A stretch of 64,000 nucleotides of DNA from Virgibacillus aidingensis (GTDB lineage Bacteria > Bacillota > Bacilli > Bacillales > Amphibacillaceae): contig NZ_WIXN01000004.1 of the NCBI RefSeq assembly GCF_010994035.1, positions 62,001 to 126,000 on the forward strand, in the 5' to 3' direction. The translations under genes and the position numbers were made by a program. Below are positions 9,571-17,725 of the stretch, one piece after another (position 1 is the stretch's first letter; every line of letters begins with the position of its first letter). Below the pieces are notes generated by a model. The model did no database searches, was not told the origin of the DNA, and saw nothing but the letters and a program-made list of their open reading frames with translations.

Positions 9571-10446
9571 TTAATGTTCCACCTTATTTCTGCCAATTAA
9601 GCGGAACTGTATCAATGTAATCCCGGCGACAATGATCATCAATATAACAGATGCTGCAGATGCATAACCAAACTGGTAATGACTGAATGCCGAATTATAA
9701 ATAAAGGTCACCAAAATCTCTGTGGAAAATGCAGGACCTCCGCCGGTCATGGCAAATACTAAATCAAAGGCTTTAAATGATTGGATGATCGTATACCCCA
9801 CAACCATGGTCGTGGCAGGTGCAATGAGCGGCCATGTAATTTTTGCGAACCGCTGCCACCTGCTTGCCCCGTCGACAATGGCTGCTTCATAAAGCTCTTT
9901 CGGTACATTTTGCAGTCCGGCTATAAAAATAATCATCACTTGTCCGGTATGGAACCAAATTTGCACAAATGCCAAAGAGAAAATAGCGATTTCCGGATTT
10001 CCAAGCCAATTTTGCGTTAAATTTCCCAAACCAATACTTTCTAAAAAAGGATTCATGAGACCAATAGAAGGCGCATAAATAAACGACCAAATAAAAGCAA
10101 CGGAAACCGATGATAGAATCGTAGGGAAGAAAAACAGTGCCCGGAAAAATATATTTGTTTTTGTATTCTTCAAAAGAATCAATGCGAATATTAACGAGAA
10201 TATAGTTTGAAATATAACAACTGCCAATAAGAACTTTAAATTATTTCCCAACGATTTCATGAAAACAATATCATTCGTAAACAAGTCCATGTAGTTTGCC
10301 AGTCCAACAAAATTGAAGTCTGTGTTTGCGCCATCCCAGTCTGTTATGGAATAGAAAAACGCGCCAAGTGTCGGTAAAATAAAAAAGGTAAAATAAAGCA
10401 GCGCTCCCGGGATCAGAAAAAGATAGATTCGTTTACTAAATTGCAC
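9571..10446 (-). CDS. Carbohydrate ABC permease, MalF/CUT1 type
   Basis: 291 residues, six predicted helices, EAA loop YEAAIVDGASRWQRFAKITW near residues 190-210. It starts with GTG at 10446 after GGGGGG with good spacing. It forms the heterodimeric channel with the downstream MalG-type protein and receives substrate from the lipoprotein encoded just upstream. A 46-base hairpin separates it from the binding-protein gene, a usual arrangement that lets the receptor be made in excess. Confidence 0.88.
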   Translation of the reverse strand: MQFSKRIYLFLIPGALLYFTFFILPTLGAFFYSITDWDGANTDFNFVGLANYMDLFTNDIVFMKSLGNNLKFLLAVVIFQTIFSLIFALILLKNTKTNIFFRALFFFPTILSSVSVAFIWSFIYAPSIGLMNPFLESIGLGNLTQNWLGNPEIAIFSLAFVQIWFHTGQVMIIFIAGLQNVPKELYEAAIVDGASRWQRFAKITWPLIAPATTMVVGYTIIQSFKAFDLVFAMTGGGPAFSTEILVTFIYNSAFSHYQFGYASAASVILMIIVAGITLIQFRLIGRNKVEH

Positions 10447-10593
10447 AATATCCCCCCTTGTAAAAGAAAGACTTTATAAGAACGGAGTAAATTCCTTTGA
10501 TATTCCTCTATGAAACAGTCATCATTCCATCAACTTCAGATTCATGCCAGCTGCGGAAAAACCTATAAAGGCAGCGTGAAGTAATAATGTTAG

Positions 10594-10639
10594 CCTGGAT
10601 AAAATCAGGGGATGAGGAACCTTCCTGATTTTACCCAGG
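10594..10639 (-). promoter_or_regulatory. Intra-operon stem-loop between binding protein and permease genes
   Basis: The 16-base arms CCTGGATAAAATCAGG (10594-10609) and CCTGATTTTACCCAGG (10624-10639) pair with a single mismatch around a 14-base loop. It lies just after the binding protein stop codon with no strong T run, so it more likely stabilises the upstream message or attenuates readthrough than fully terminates. Confidence 0.65.
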
Positions 10640-10667
10640 TAATTTAATTATAAATCCAAGGTGCGTC

Positions 10668-11921
10668 TTATAACGATTGATCAATGATTTGCTGCGCCTG
10701 CTCCGCTGCTTCCTCCGGTTCTACCCCGGTTAAAACGGAATCAATAGAACCTAAAACAGCATCCTGCACCTGTCCATTTGTAATCGTATATCTTGGCTGA
10801 AAAATGGTATTCTTTTCTGTCCACGGTTCCTGTGCCTTTAACACTTCACTTTCATAATTAACCTCTTCCAGCGTAAGCATCTGGCCTGTATCATTTGCAT
10901 AAATGGAAGCGTTTTCCGGCCGGGTTAAAAATTCGATGAACTTCTTTGCTTCCTCTTTGTACTCAGATTCCTCATTGACGGACAGCATAAATGTCGTCGT
11001 GTGGATCCCTTCCCAAACCATGTCTTCTTCAGAAGTTGTAATCGGGGCAAGCAATCCCATCTCCATATCCGGATTTTGATTATGCACCTGTGCCATCATA
11101 TAAGATCCCATTGCAAGCATTCCTGCTTTTTCCTGGGCAAATATCGTACCGGAATTATCCTGGGTTATTCCTAACGCATCATTGCCAAAATAACCTTTAT
11201 CGTTTAATTCCTTAATTTGTGTCAGGGTCTTCACCCACCAGTCTTCTGTCACTTTTCTCTCGCCTTCCTGCACCTTAATCCAAATTCCTTCTTCCGGTTC
11301 GTTGTTCATCATCATCGGGTTCATAAACTGACCGGGTCCATTATCTGCTGCAGGAAATACGATGGGATATTCTACACCGTTTTCTGCCAATGTTTCATTT
11401 ACTTCAAGAAAACCTTCCCAGTCACTCGGGGGCTCCAGTCCGTATTCATCAAACATCGTTTTGTTATAAACAGGAATATTAAAAACTAATTGTAATGGTA
11501 ATCCATACTGTTTTCCGTCACTTTCACCTACTGTCGTATATTGGGAATTAAATCTTGAGACAAAGTCTTCGTCCGAAATATCTGCAGCCAGTCCAGCATT
11601 AATGATGGTATCAAATTGAACACCCGGAAGCATGGCAAACACATCACCGGACGCGCCACCCTTTAATTTTGTTTGTAATGTGGACTCATACTGATTACTT
11701 GGAAAAGCATCCATATTCACCTTGATATCCGGATATTCCTCTTCAAATTTATCAATAATCTTATTAAAAGAATCTGTATCCTCCCCGCGCCAGTGAATAA
11801 AGCTGATTGTTTTTTCCCCATCCGTTTCACTGCTTGCATCTTCTGCCCCATCGCCGCAAGCAGCAAGGACTGCACTGAGCAGCAGGATGAACAGAACGGT
11901 TAAACTATACCTTTTTATCAA
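10668..11921 (-). CDS. Sugar ABC transporter substrate-binding lipoprotein (family 1)
   Basis: About 417 residues from a TTG at 11921, chosen because GGAGGAG lies 6 bases before it; the frame is open further upstream but without a site. Signal peptide with lipobox VLAAC, followed by a family 1 extracellular domain (ISFIHWRGEDTDSF near the start, GASGDVFAM, FIEFLTRPENASIYA near the end). It is the first gene of the importer part and probably has its own promoter in the 360-base gap upstream. Ligand not readable from sequence; context suggests an unusual hexose or its glycoside. Confidence 0.87.
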   Translation of the reverse strand: MIKRYSLTVLFILLLSAVLAACGDGAEDASSETDGEKTISFIHWRGEDTDSFNKIIDKFEEEYPDIKVNMDAFPSNQYESTLQTKLKGGASGDVFAMLPGVQFDTIINAGLAADISDEDFVSRFNSQYTTVGESDGKQYGLPLQLVFNIPVYNKTMFDEYGLEPPSDWEGFLEVNETLAENGVEYPIVFPAADNGPGQFMNPMMMNNEPEEGIWIKVQEGERKVTEDWWVKTLTQIKELNDKGYFGNDALGITQDNSGTIFAQEKAGMLAMGSYMMAQVHNQNPDMEMGLLAPITTSEEDMVWEGIHTTTFMLSVNEESEYKEEAKKFIEFLTRPENASIYANDTGQMLTLEEVNYESEVLKAQEPWTEKNTIFQPRYTITNGQVQDAVLGSIDSVLTGVEPEEAAEQAQQIIDQSL

Positions 11922-12185
11922 AAGAATCTCCTCCATTACCGTTTTTTTATAAATGAAATATCGTCCTTCCTTACCTGCAATTCTTTTTGTTGTACCTGCA
12001 TGTTGAAACATTTCTTCCATAACCCGGTTAAAACAGCACTTGTTCAAAGTATTTTCTGAAAGAATGGGGCCTCAGACAGTTCATGAAAGTCCCATATCCT
12101 CCCTTTTTATCTACCTCTTTTCTTTTCATCATGATAATAGAATCTTTTATAATAACATCATTATCTTTATTAAAAATAGTACCTA

Positions 12186-12199
12186 AGATAGCGCTTTCA
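12186..12199 (-). promoter_or_regulatory. Possible cre (CcpA) site
   Basis: The minus strand reads TGAAAGCGCTATCT, close to the Bacillus catabolite-responsive consensus with its central CG. It lies in the gap between the aldolase stop and the binding protein start, upstream of AT-rich sequence that could hold a promoter. The rest of the 360-base gap (11922-12281) shows no gene that I can support. Confidence 0.45.
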
Positions 12200-12281
12200 G
12201 TGCACTGCAGAATGTTACGGCTGCTGTCTGATTTAACGAACCTTATCTATTCACCAGTCCTGTTTCGCTTCATTACGTATA

Positions 12282-13163
12282 TTAAACCCGAATAAGTTGC
12301 AGTAATGCTTTCGCTTTGCCAGAACTATTAAATACCTTCATTTTTTCCTTCACCTTTAATTTCATATACTTCTTTCCTGAACCTAATGTATCCGCAAGCA
12401 CGTAATTATTGGGGTTATTGTTAAATGCATCCTGCACACCTCTCGTAAATGCCTGTCGTAATTCTGTATCCACATTGATCTTGGAAACACCCAGTGAGAT
12501 TGCCCGCTTTACCTGCTCATCCGGTACTCCCGAACCCCCGTGGAGAACAATGGGTCTGTCAACAGCTTCGGAAATTTCTTTTAATCTCTCCAGCCTCAGA
12601 TTGGGTTCCTCTTTATATATGCCATGTGCCGTACCAATGGACACTGCTAAATAGTCAACATTTGTTTTTTCTGCAAAGGAAATGGCTTCTGAGGTTGTTG
12701 TAATCAAAGCATCTTCATGATCAATCGTGATATCATCTTCTGTGCCGCCGATTTTCCCGATTTCACCCTCACTCCCTATACCAAGTGCGCCCGCAGCCGC
12801 CGCTACCTGTTTCGTTATCGCTACATTTTCTTCAAAGGAGAGGGATGATCCGTCAAACATTACAGATTGAAATCCCAATTGAATGGCTTCCATTGACTGT
12901 GCGTACTCTCTACTGTGATCCAAATGGATGGCAATCGGAATGGTATAACCCTCCGCCAATGCGTCAATCAATACTTTCATAGGCTCGAGCCCAATATGTT
13001 GAATGACCTTTTGACCGACCTGCATCATGATTGGCGATTGTTCTTCTTCCGCTGCATCCAGCACTGCCTGTATCGTTTCCGCATCATGCACACTGAAAGC
13101 CCCAACGCCATATCCATTTCTTCGCGCATGTTCCAGCAATAATTTTCCATGAATAAACGGCAT
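12282..13163 (-). CDS. Class II fructose-bisphosphate/tagatose/ketose aldolase family
   Basis: 293 residues, normal for the family. Zinc and catalytic residues are visible: HLDHS near 82-86, EGEIGKIGG near 132-140, TAHGIY near 178, LHGGSG near 208 and INVDTELR near 230. RBS AAAGGAGGAAG precedes ATG. The gene follows the phosphofructokinase-family gene by 53 bases. Together with the isomerase this is a complete isomerise-phosphorylate-cleave route, so the substrate should be a ketose 1-phosphate or 1,6-bis-substituted ketose. FbaA, GatY and IolJ belong to this family and cannot be separated by eye. Confidence 0.87.
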   Translation of the reverse strand: MPFIHGKLLLEHARRNGYGVGAFSVHDAETIQAVLDAAEEEQSPIMMQVGQKVIQHIGLEPMKVLIDALAEGYTIPIAIHLDHSREYAQSMEAIQLGFQSVMFDGSSLSFEENVAITKQVAAAAGALGIGSEGEIGKIGGTEDDITIDHEDALITTTSEAISFAEKTNVDYLAVSIGTAHGIYKEEPNLRLERLKEISEAVDRPIVLHGGSGVPDEQVKRAISLGVSKINVDTELRQAFTRGVQDAFNNNPNNYVLADTLGSGKKYMKLKVKEKMKVFNSSGKAKALLQLIRV

Positions 13164-13216
13164 TCACTTCCTCCTTTCTTGTGTGTGTGTTCCTGCTCCT
13201 TGTTGCTTCTATGAAA

Positions 13217-14395
13217 CTAATGATTGTTGAGATTTGTTTGTTTCAGCTTATTACAGGATGCTAATATAGGCTGATTGACTCCCGAATCTTCCATAAATGG
13301 CCGCAGCCAATCATAATACCGCTTTGGATTATCAATAAAATGATCAGGCAAAAGCCTTTCTCCAGAATGGGCTACATCCTTTAAAGATACGGGCTTCATT
13401 TGAATTTCATATCTTTCCTCCTGTAAACGGCGAATGGACACCATAACACTGGATAAATCCTGTTTCACCCAATATCCGCCGGTAATCCCTGCCAGATATG
13501 CTTCCTCTTTATCTACTGGTGAAACGAGGGGGGAAAAAGATCTTTGATTCATACCCAATATTTCAGATCGCACTTTTACATGCAGCTGTTCAGTTATACT
13601 ATTTTCAATTTCATTGGATATCCCCCCTAAAACAATGCGATCATGGATAATGTCTTTTTCAATTTGGTTTCCTTCTTCCCACACGACACCTTCACTTACT
13701 ACCATTACGGCATACCCATAACGGCTGACTGCAGATTCTATCGCACTCATCAGGCTTTCTTTACGCATCCTGCGTTCAGGCAATGCTATAATGTGCGGAC
13801 CTTCTTCTTCAGATTTTTTAAAATAACCGGAAGCAGCAGCAAGCCAGCCTGCATTCCTGCCCATCGTTTCTATGATTCTTACTTGCTCAAAATTTTTCAT
13901 CGATTGCAGATCATAGCTCAAATTCCTTGTTGCATGTGCCACATAGTTTGCCGCACTCCCAAACCCGGGTGCATGGTCTGTGTAATTAATATCATTATCC
14001 ACTGTTTTGGGAATCCCGATCACCTGCAATTCATATCCCTGCTTCATGGCCTCAAGATCAATACGATGCAAGGCTTCCATTGTTCCATTTCCGCCTATAA
14101 AAATAAGGGTGTTTACTTTTTCATTTTTCAGGAATTCTACTGCATGAACTACTTCTTCATGTGACATAGGGTATCTTCCTGACCCCAGACAGGCACCCGG
14201 CTTGTTTTCCTGCTGAAATATCCAGTTTAAAAATGGATTATTGCCTTTTCTCATGTTTTCATGAACCAGCCCATCATATCCATTGCATATAAAAGATAAT
14301 TGGACATCATGCATTAATTCCTTAACCAGGCCAACCAGCGTTGCATTAATAACCGATGTAGGACCACCAGCCTGCCCAATAGCCACTTTTTTCAT
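13217..14395 (-). CDS. Phosphofructokinase-family (PfkA superfamily) sugar kinase
   Basis: 392 residues from the ATG at 14395, which has AAAGGAGGG 9 bases upstream. The N-terminus GQAGGPTSVINATL and the PKTVDND motif at 129-135 place it in the PPi-PFK/long clade. At 101-105 it reads GGNGT, where PPi-dependent members usually have GGND(S/T); Gly at the discriminating position is the ATP-type residue, while Lys in PKTVDND is PPi-type. Phosphoryl donor is therefore uncertain, possibly ATP. It sits between the isomerase and aldolase genes, so it likely phosphorylates C1 of the ketose made by the isomerase rather than serving central glycolysis. Confidence 0.82.
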   Translation of the reverse strand: MKKVAIGQAGGPTSVINATLVGLVKELMHDVQLSFICNGYDGLVHENMRKGNNPFLNWIFQQENKPGACLGSGRYPMSHEEVVHAVEFLKNEKVNTLIFIGGNGTMEALHRIDLEAMKQGYELQVIGIPKTVDNDINYTDHAPGFGSAANYVAHATRNLSYDLQSMKNFEQVRIIETMGRNAGWLAAASGYFKKSEEEGPHIIALPERRMRKESLMSAIESAVSRYGYAVMVVSEGVVWEEGNQIEKDIIHDRIVLGGISNEIENSITEQLHVKVRSEILGMNQRSFSPLVSPVDKEEAYLAGITGGYWVKQDLSSVMVSIRRLQEERYEIQMKPVSLKDVAHSGERLLPDHFIDNPKRYYDWLRPFMEDSGVNQPILASCNKLKQTNLNNH

Positions 14396-14502
14396 TTTAA
14401 GTATCCCTCCTTTCACCAAATATATGGTATACGATTAATCTGCTGATTCTATTACCTTGATTAAATAATGAAGGATGGACCTGCCTTTTTACAGTAAGGA
14501 GA

Positions 14503-15846
14503 TTATCTGACATATACTTTTGTTTCCACACCCAGCTGACGCCCCAGTTCGATGAGTTCATCCACTACATCAGCATAAACCAGGGCATAGTGGGGTTCAA
14601 AACCCTCATCCATTAAGCTGTACAATGTTTCATTTATATTTGTCTCCAGCTCCACCTCGACAGAAGTGCCATGAAAAGGCTGTGGTGTATCAAGAGCTTT
14701 CCCGCGCATGACAAGAATACGAAATCCATCGGCCTTCGTATAGCTTAATCTCATCAATGTTACGGTTCCCGGTTTCAGGCCAAAATCCAATGCGAAACCC
14801 AATTTTCTGTTTGGATGAACACCAGCCTGCGCCCCCTGGGCAGGATGAGCCAGCGAATAAGCCCCCGCACCGCAGTGCCAGAATACCGCCCCATTACTGG
14901 CCTCATTAATATGAACCATATCACCAAGGTAAGGCGCTTCACCATTGGCAAGCTCCCGTAAAATAAACATGGAGATTGATCCATGAATGTCTGATTCACA
15001 GGCCGAAACAACCCCTTCTTCCGTAAATTGGGACAGAGTGGAACATGCAGCAGCTCCCAGTTCATTAAAGAAATCCGGCCAGCATCTAATAGCAAGTGCA
15101 GAAATCGCTTTCTTTTGAATTTCCTTTTCTACATACGTTGAAAATTGAGCAAAACGTTTCACGGTTTCTTCGTTTTTATTTAAACCAATCACTTGTTTCT
15201 CTGCCCGGCTAATCATGTTTTCGTATTCATTTTTGGGGATTTCCAGGCTTTCCTTAAAAGCTTTATGCAGATCAAAGGTTTCTACGACAGGCCCAATTTC
15301 CTTTTCCAACAGCTGTTCATCTGTATCGGAAAAGAAAAAACCCGGCGGATATTCGCCAACAACACCTATTTTCAGCTTTTGCAGCCGCTGAATGACCTTT
15401 AATACAGACAGCTGTTTCCGTAATTTTTCCTGCACCTGTGATTCATCTGCATTCCCATATACAAAGCTGTATGGATGCCCCTCCGAACGAAGGAAATGAC
15501 ATGTGCTGTTGCCCCCTGTTAAAGAATTCAGGCGCAGCCTCCCGCCAATACTCGGTTCACGCACAGACCAGACAATAACCGGTGCGCTCACCTTTTTAAT
15601 GATGTTTTGTATGAATGCAGCATCAGCAAAAGTAACACTTTGATATATAGTTGCCATCACAGCTTCACGATCCACCTTGCTTAAAAACGCTTCCAATTCC
15701 TCCGGTGAAGTAATAATTCCTTCCGGCTGAATAACATCCTTATGAATTTGATGCAGGTATCGTAAAGATTTTTCCCTCTGAACTTCTGCTGCCTCCAAAT
15801 CAAATGTTTTTCTTCCAATTGGTATGTATAAGATTTTCTTTCGCAA
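14503..15846 (-). CDS. L-fucose/arabinose-isomerase-fold protein, probable sugar isomerase
   Basis: 447 residues, TTG start at 15846 with AAAGGAGGAT upstream. The C-terminal half has fucose-isomerase-type features: RCWPDF near 270, the metal-ligand segment ACESDIHG near 303-310, and WHCGAGAY near 340. The shorter N-terminal domain differs from classical FucI (about 590 aa), as in the divergent isomerases found in unusual sugar loci. It is the first gene of the minus-strand operon. Role inferred: aldose to ketose conversion feeding the kinase and aldolase. As I recall, the SqvD sulfoquinovose isomerases of sulfo-EMP2 and sulfo-TK pathways belong to this group. Confidence 0.75.
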   Translation of the reverse strand: MRKKILYIPIGRKTFDLEAAEVQREKSLRYLHQIHKDVIQPEGIITSPEELEAFLSKVDREAVMATIYQSVTFADAAFIQNIIKKVSAPVIVWSVREPSIGGRLRLNSLTGGNSTCHFLRSEGHPYSFVYGNADESQVQEKLRKQLSVLKVIQRLQKLKIGVVGEYPPGFFFSDTDEQLLEKEIGPVVETFDLHKAFKESLEIPKNEYENMISRAEKQVIGLNKNEETVKRFAQFSTYVEKEIQKKAISALAIRCWPDFFNELGAAACSTLSQFTEEGVVSACESDIHGSISMFILRELANGEAPYLGDMVHINEASNGAVFWHCGAGAYSLAHPAQGAQAGVHPNRKLGFALDFGLKPGTVTLMRLSYTKADGFRILVMRGKALDTPQPFHGTSVEVELETNINETLYSLMDEGFEPHYALVYADVVDELIELGRQLGVETKVYVR

Positions 15847-15970
15847 AAAGATCCTCCTTTGCTAATGTGATGTCAATGAGGCGGACAGAGAGCTGAAATC
15901 ACTCCTCATCCGCTCAGTCCACAATCGGGAAATCGCTTACATTTTAAGTTTACTTATTGAATGTGTTTAC

Positions 15971-15991
15971 ATTATTACTGTAAGTAATAAT
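15971..15991. promoter_or_regulatory. Candidate operator upstream of the isomerase-kinase-aldolase operon
   Basis: Perfect 9-bp inverted repeat ATTATTACT (15971-15979) and AGTAATAAT (15983-15991) around GTA, 125 bases upstream of the isomerase start, in very AT-rich DNA. Its position suits the GntR-family regulator of this locus, but the match to a HutC-type operator is only inferred. Confidence 0.5.
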
Positions 15992-16509
15992 TACCTTTAA
16001 GTTAAACATCATTACCTTAATTTGCATTATAAATATAAATATATAGAATTGCAAGTATTATTTTATTTTTTTGTTTATGGTTAATGGAATTTTATAAGAC
16101 AGCCGCCCACTCATTACACTATTTAAAACAGAAAAATTTCTTACTGCGTTAAATCCCTGAAATAAAAAAACTGCTTTTTTTGAATAATAGTGAGCCCCCT
16201 CCCTATTTCCACTTGAGACATCTAATAGTTAACTTATTAACTGGCACAATAAAGTCAATTATTTACAGAAAAACTGCCAGGGTTTTGCTGAATTTGTATA
16301 AATAGGTATTTATGTTTATTTAATTTTATAAATAAACTGAAAAACAGTACTTTCCTACCTTAGTAAAACATGGAAGTTACTTTAAAATAATAAGTAACAG
16401 CAAAAGACAAAAACATACATAATAAAGCAAAATCTGTACTTTGGCATAAATCCAATTGATTGGATTTGCAATAAAATAGTTTCTACCTATTAGAAGGGAG
16501 GGAATATAA
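15992..16509. other. Intergenic, no gene seen
   Basis: This very AT-rich stretch lies between the divergent isomerase operon and the Sunset-domain gene. It should hold the two outward promoters; I see many TATAAT-like strings but no single convincing promoter, and no coding sequence. Confidence 0.6.
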
Positions 16510-17217
16510 ATGGAAGGAATCGTGATTTTGCTCTTACTTGCAGGACTTGGTTTTTTATGGTTTCGGACAAAAGACATCAGTCAAAAGAAAAAGATAATCT
16601 ATTCCGTTTCAGCAATTATTGCAGCATCGGTTATACTGGCTGGTGTAGGGGAATCAGATAAAGCAGCAAGTCTGGAAGCGGAATTGGAAAAGAACCAGGT
16701 GCTGGCAAAGGAAAATGAGGAACTCACTGCATCCAATACAGATCTTGAAGAAAAACTGGACAATCTTGAAACAGAAATGGAAACGCTTACCGAGGAGCTA
16801 TCCAGTATTGAAGAAGAGAAAGAAAATTTACAGAAGGACTATGATGCACTCTCGGAAGACATCGGAACATATCCGGAAGAAATAAGTGATTTAGAGGCAG
16901 AGATTGATGAATTAGAGGAGCAGTTAAAGGAAAAAGAAAAGGCCATATCCAGCAGTACTGCTTCTTCAAACGGCAGTAATAATGACAGTAACAGCTCAGG
17001 CACTTCATCTTCTTCAGAACAGGAAGTTGCCAGTGAATCCGTTTCAAGTGACAATTCCTCAACTTCCAGTGGTGAATGTGATATAAAAGGAAGCGAAAGT
17101 GGTATTTATCATGTTCCCGGCAGCACATACTATGATCGAACTACCAATGTGGTACAGTGGTTCTGTTCAACAGAAGAAGCAGAAAATGCCGGTTACCGGG
17201 CACCGAAAAACGAATAA
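16510..17217 (+). CDS. Membrane-anchored coiled-coil protein with C-terminal Sunset domain
   Basis: 235 residues. Two hydrophobic segments at about 3-18 and 29-49, then a long coiled coil at about 52-145 (heptads of Leu/Glu/Lys), a Ser/Asn-rich linker at about 148-182, and a compact C-terminal module at about 186-235 with [30 protein letters not shown] and an upstream Cys. That module is the small domain NCBI calls Sunset, also found attached to secreted thermonucleases. RBS GAAGGGAGGG precedes ATG. Function unknown; the layout suggests a surface stalk presenting the Cys-containing module. Confidence 0.8.
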   Translation: MEGIVILLLLAGLGFLWFRTKDISQKKKIIYSVSAIIAASVILAGVGESDKAASLEAELEKNQVLAKENEELTASNTDLEEKLDNLETEMETLTEELSSIEEEKENLQKDYDALSEDIGTYPEEISDLEAEIDELEEQLKEKEKAISSSTASSNGSNNDSNSSGTSSSSEQEVASESVSSDNSSTSSGECDIKGSESGIYHVPGSTYYDRTTNVVQWFCSTEEAENAGYRAPKNE

Positions 17218-17230
17218 AACTATTGATTGC

Positions 17231-17262
17231 AGCGGTGCCCCTATTTGCGGGTACCGCTTTAT
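17231..17262 (+). terminator. Terminator of the Sunset-domain gene
   Basis: GCGGTGCCC (17232-17240) pairs with GGGTACCGC (17249-17257) with one G-T wobble and an 8-base loop, followed by TTTATA. It lies 15 bases after the stop codon. Confidence 0.7.
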
Positions 17263-17400
17263 AGTTTAGAGAATGACTTCGGGTTACGATTAGCTTAAAT
17301 TCTGCCTCGTTTTCATCCACTTTGTTTTTTGTATAGACTGTTTACTGTTCCCTAAGCAAATGCAATAACTTCTGCAGCAAAAATATTTTTATAAAATAAT

Positions 17401-17426
17401 TAAACATTCCCTAATACTGCCGATAT
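17401..17426 (+). promoter_or_regulatory. Sigma-D (motility) promoter of csrA-hag
   Basis: TAAA at 17401-17404 and GCCGATAT at 17419-17426, separated by 14 bases, closely match the Bacillus SigD consensus (TAAA, 14-16 bases, GCCGATAT). It is 33 bases upstream of the csrA start, so csrA and hag would form one SigD-controlled transcript. Confidence 0.85.
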
Positions 17427-17458
17427 AAGTAATAAGTCATCAGGGAGGATGATGAGCC

Positions 17459-17644
17459 ATGGCATTGATGTTGGGTAGAAAACCCGGGGAAAAAGTAGTT
17501 GTCCTGGATGATCAGGGCAGGGAAATTGAAATTAAAGTGGTGAAGACTGAGGCCAGCGCAAAAAGTGCGCTCAAACTCAGAATCACAGCTCCACCAGAGT
17601 TTAGGATTGTGCGTGGAGAGATTTATGAAGGTAATAACTCCTAA
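17459..17644 (+). CDS. csrA: Carbon storage regulator CsrA, divergent
   Basis: 61 residues, RBS GGGAGGATG before ATG. The protein keeps the CsrA plan: LGRKPGEKVVV at the N-terminus (RNA-contacting Arg), EIEIKVV strand, and the C-terminal RITAPPEFRIVRGEIYE with the second RNA-binding Arg in VRGEIYE. It is divergent: one extra N-terminal residue, Gly in place of the usual Thr/Ser before RK, small insertions in two loops, and no C-terminal extension. CsrA represses hag translation in Bacillus, antagonised by FliW. hag follows 81 bases downstream; fliW is not in the window. Confidence 0.9.
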   Translation: MALMLGRKPGEKVVVLDDQGREIEIKVVKTEASAKSALKLRITAPPEFRIVRGEIYEGNNS

Positions 17645-17665
17645 ACACGGGAGATTATTATATAG

Positions 17666-17697
17666 ACTAGCATTTCAAAAGGATAGGTCTTGCTAGT
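17666..17697 (+). promoter_or_regulatory. hag leader hairpin with GGA loop, candidate CsrA binding site
   Basis: ACTAGCA (17666-17672) pairs perfectly with TGCTAGT (17691-17697). The loop carries AAGGATA with GGA at 17681-17683, the core CsrA recognition triplet. A second GGA is in the hag Shine-Dalgarno CGGAGG (17711-17716). Two such sites, one in a hairpin and one on the SD, are the arrangement through which CsrA dimers block hag translation in B. subtilis. Confidence 0.7.
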
Positions 17698-17725
17698 AAA
17701 ATAAAAAACACGGAGGTAAGGTAAA

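Noticed and set aside
12083-12295. Plus-strand open frame in the aldolase/binding protein gap
   Set aside because: No ribosome binding site, and it ends in the opposite strand's aldolase gene. Treated as chance.
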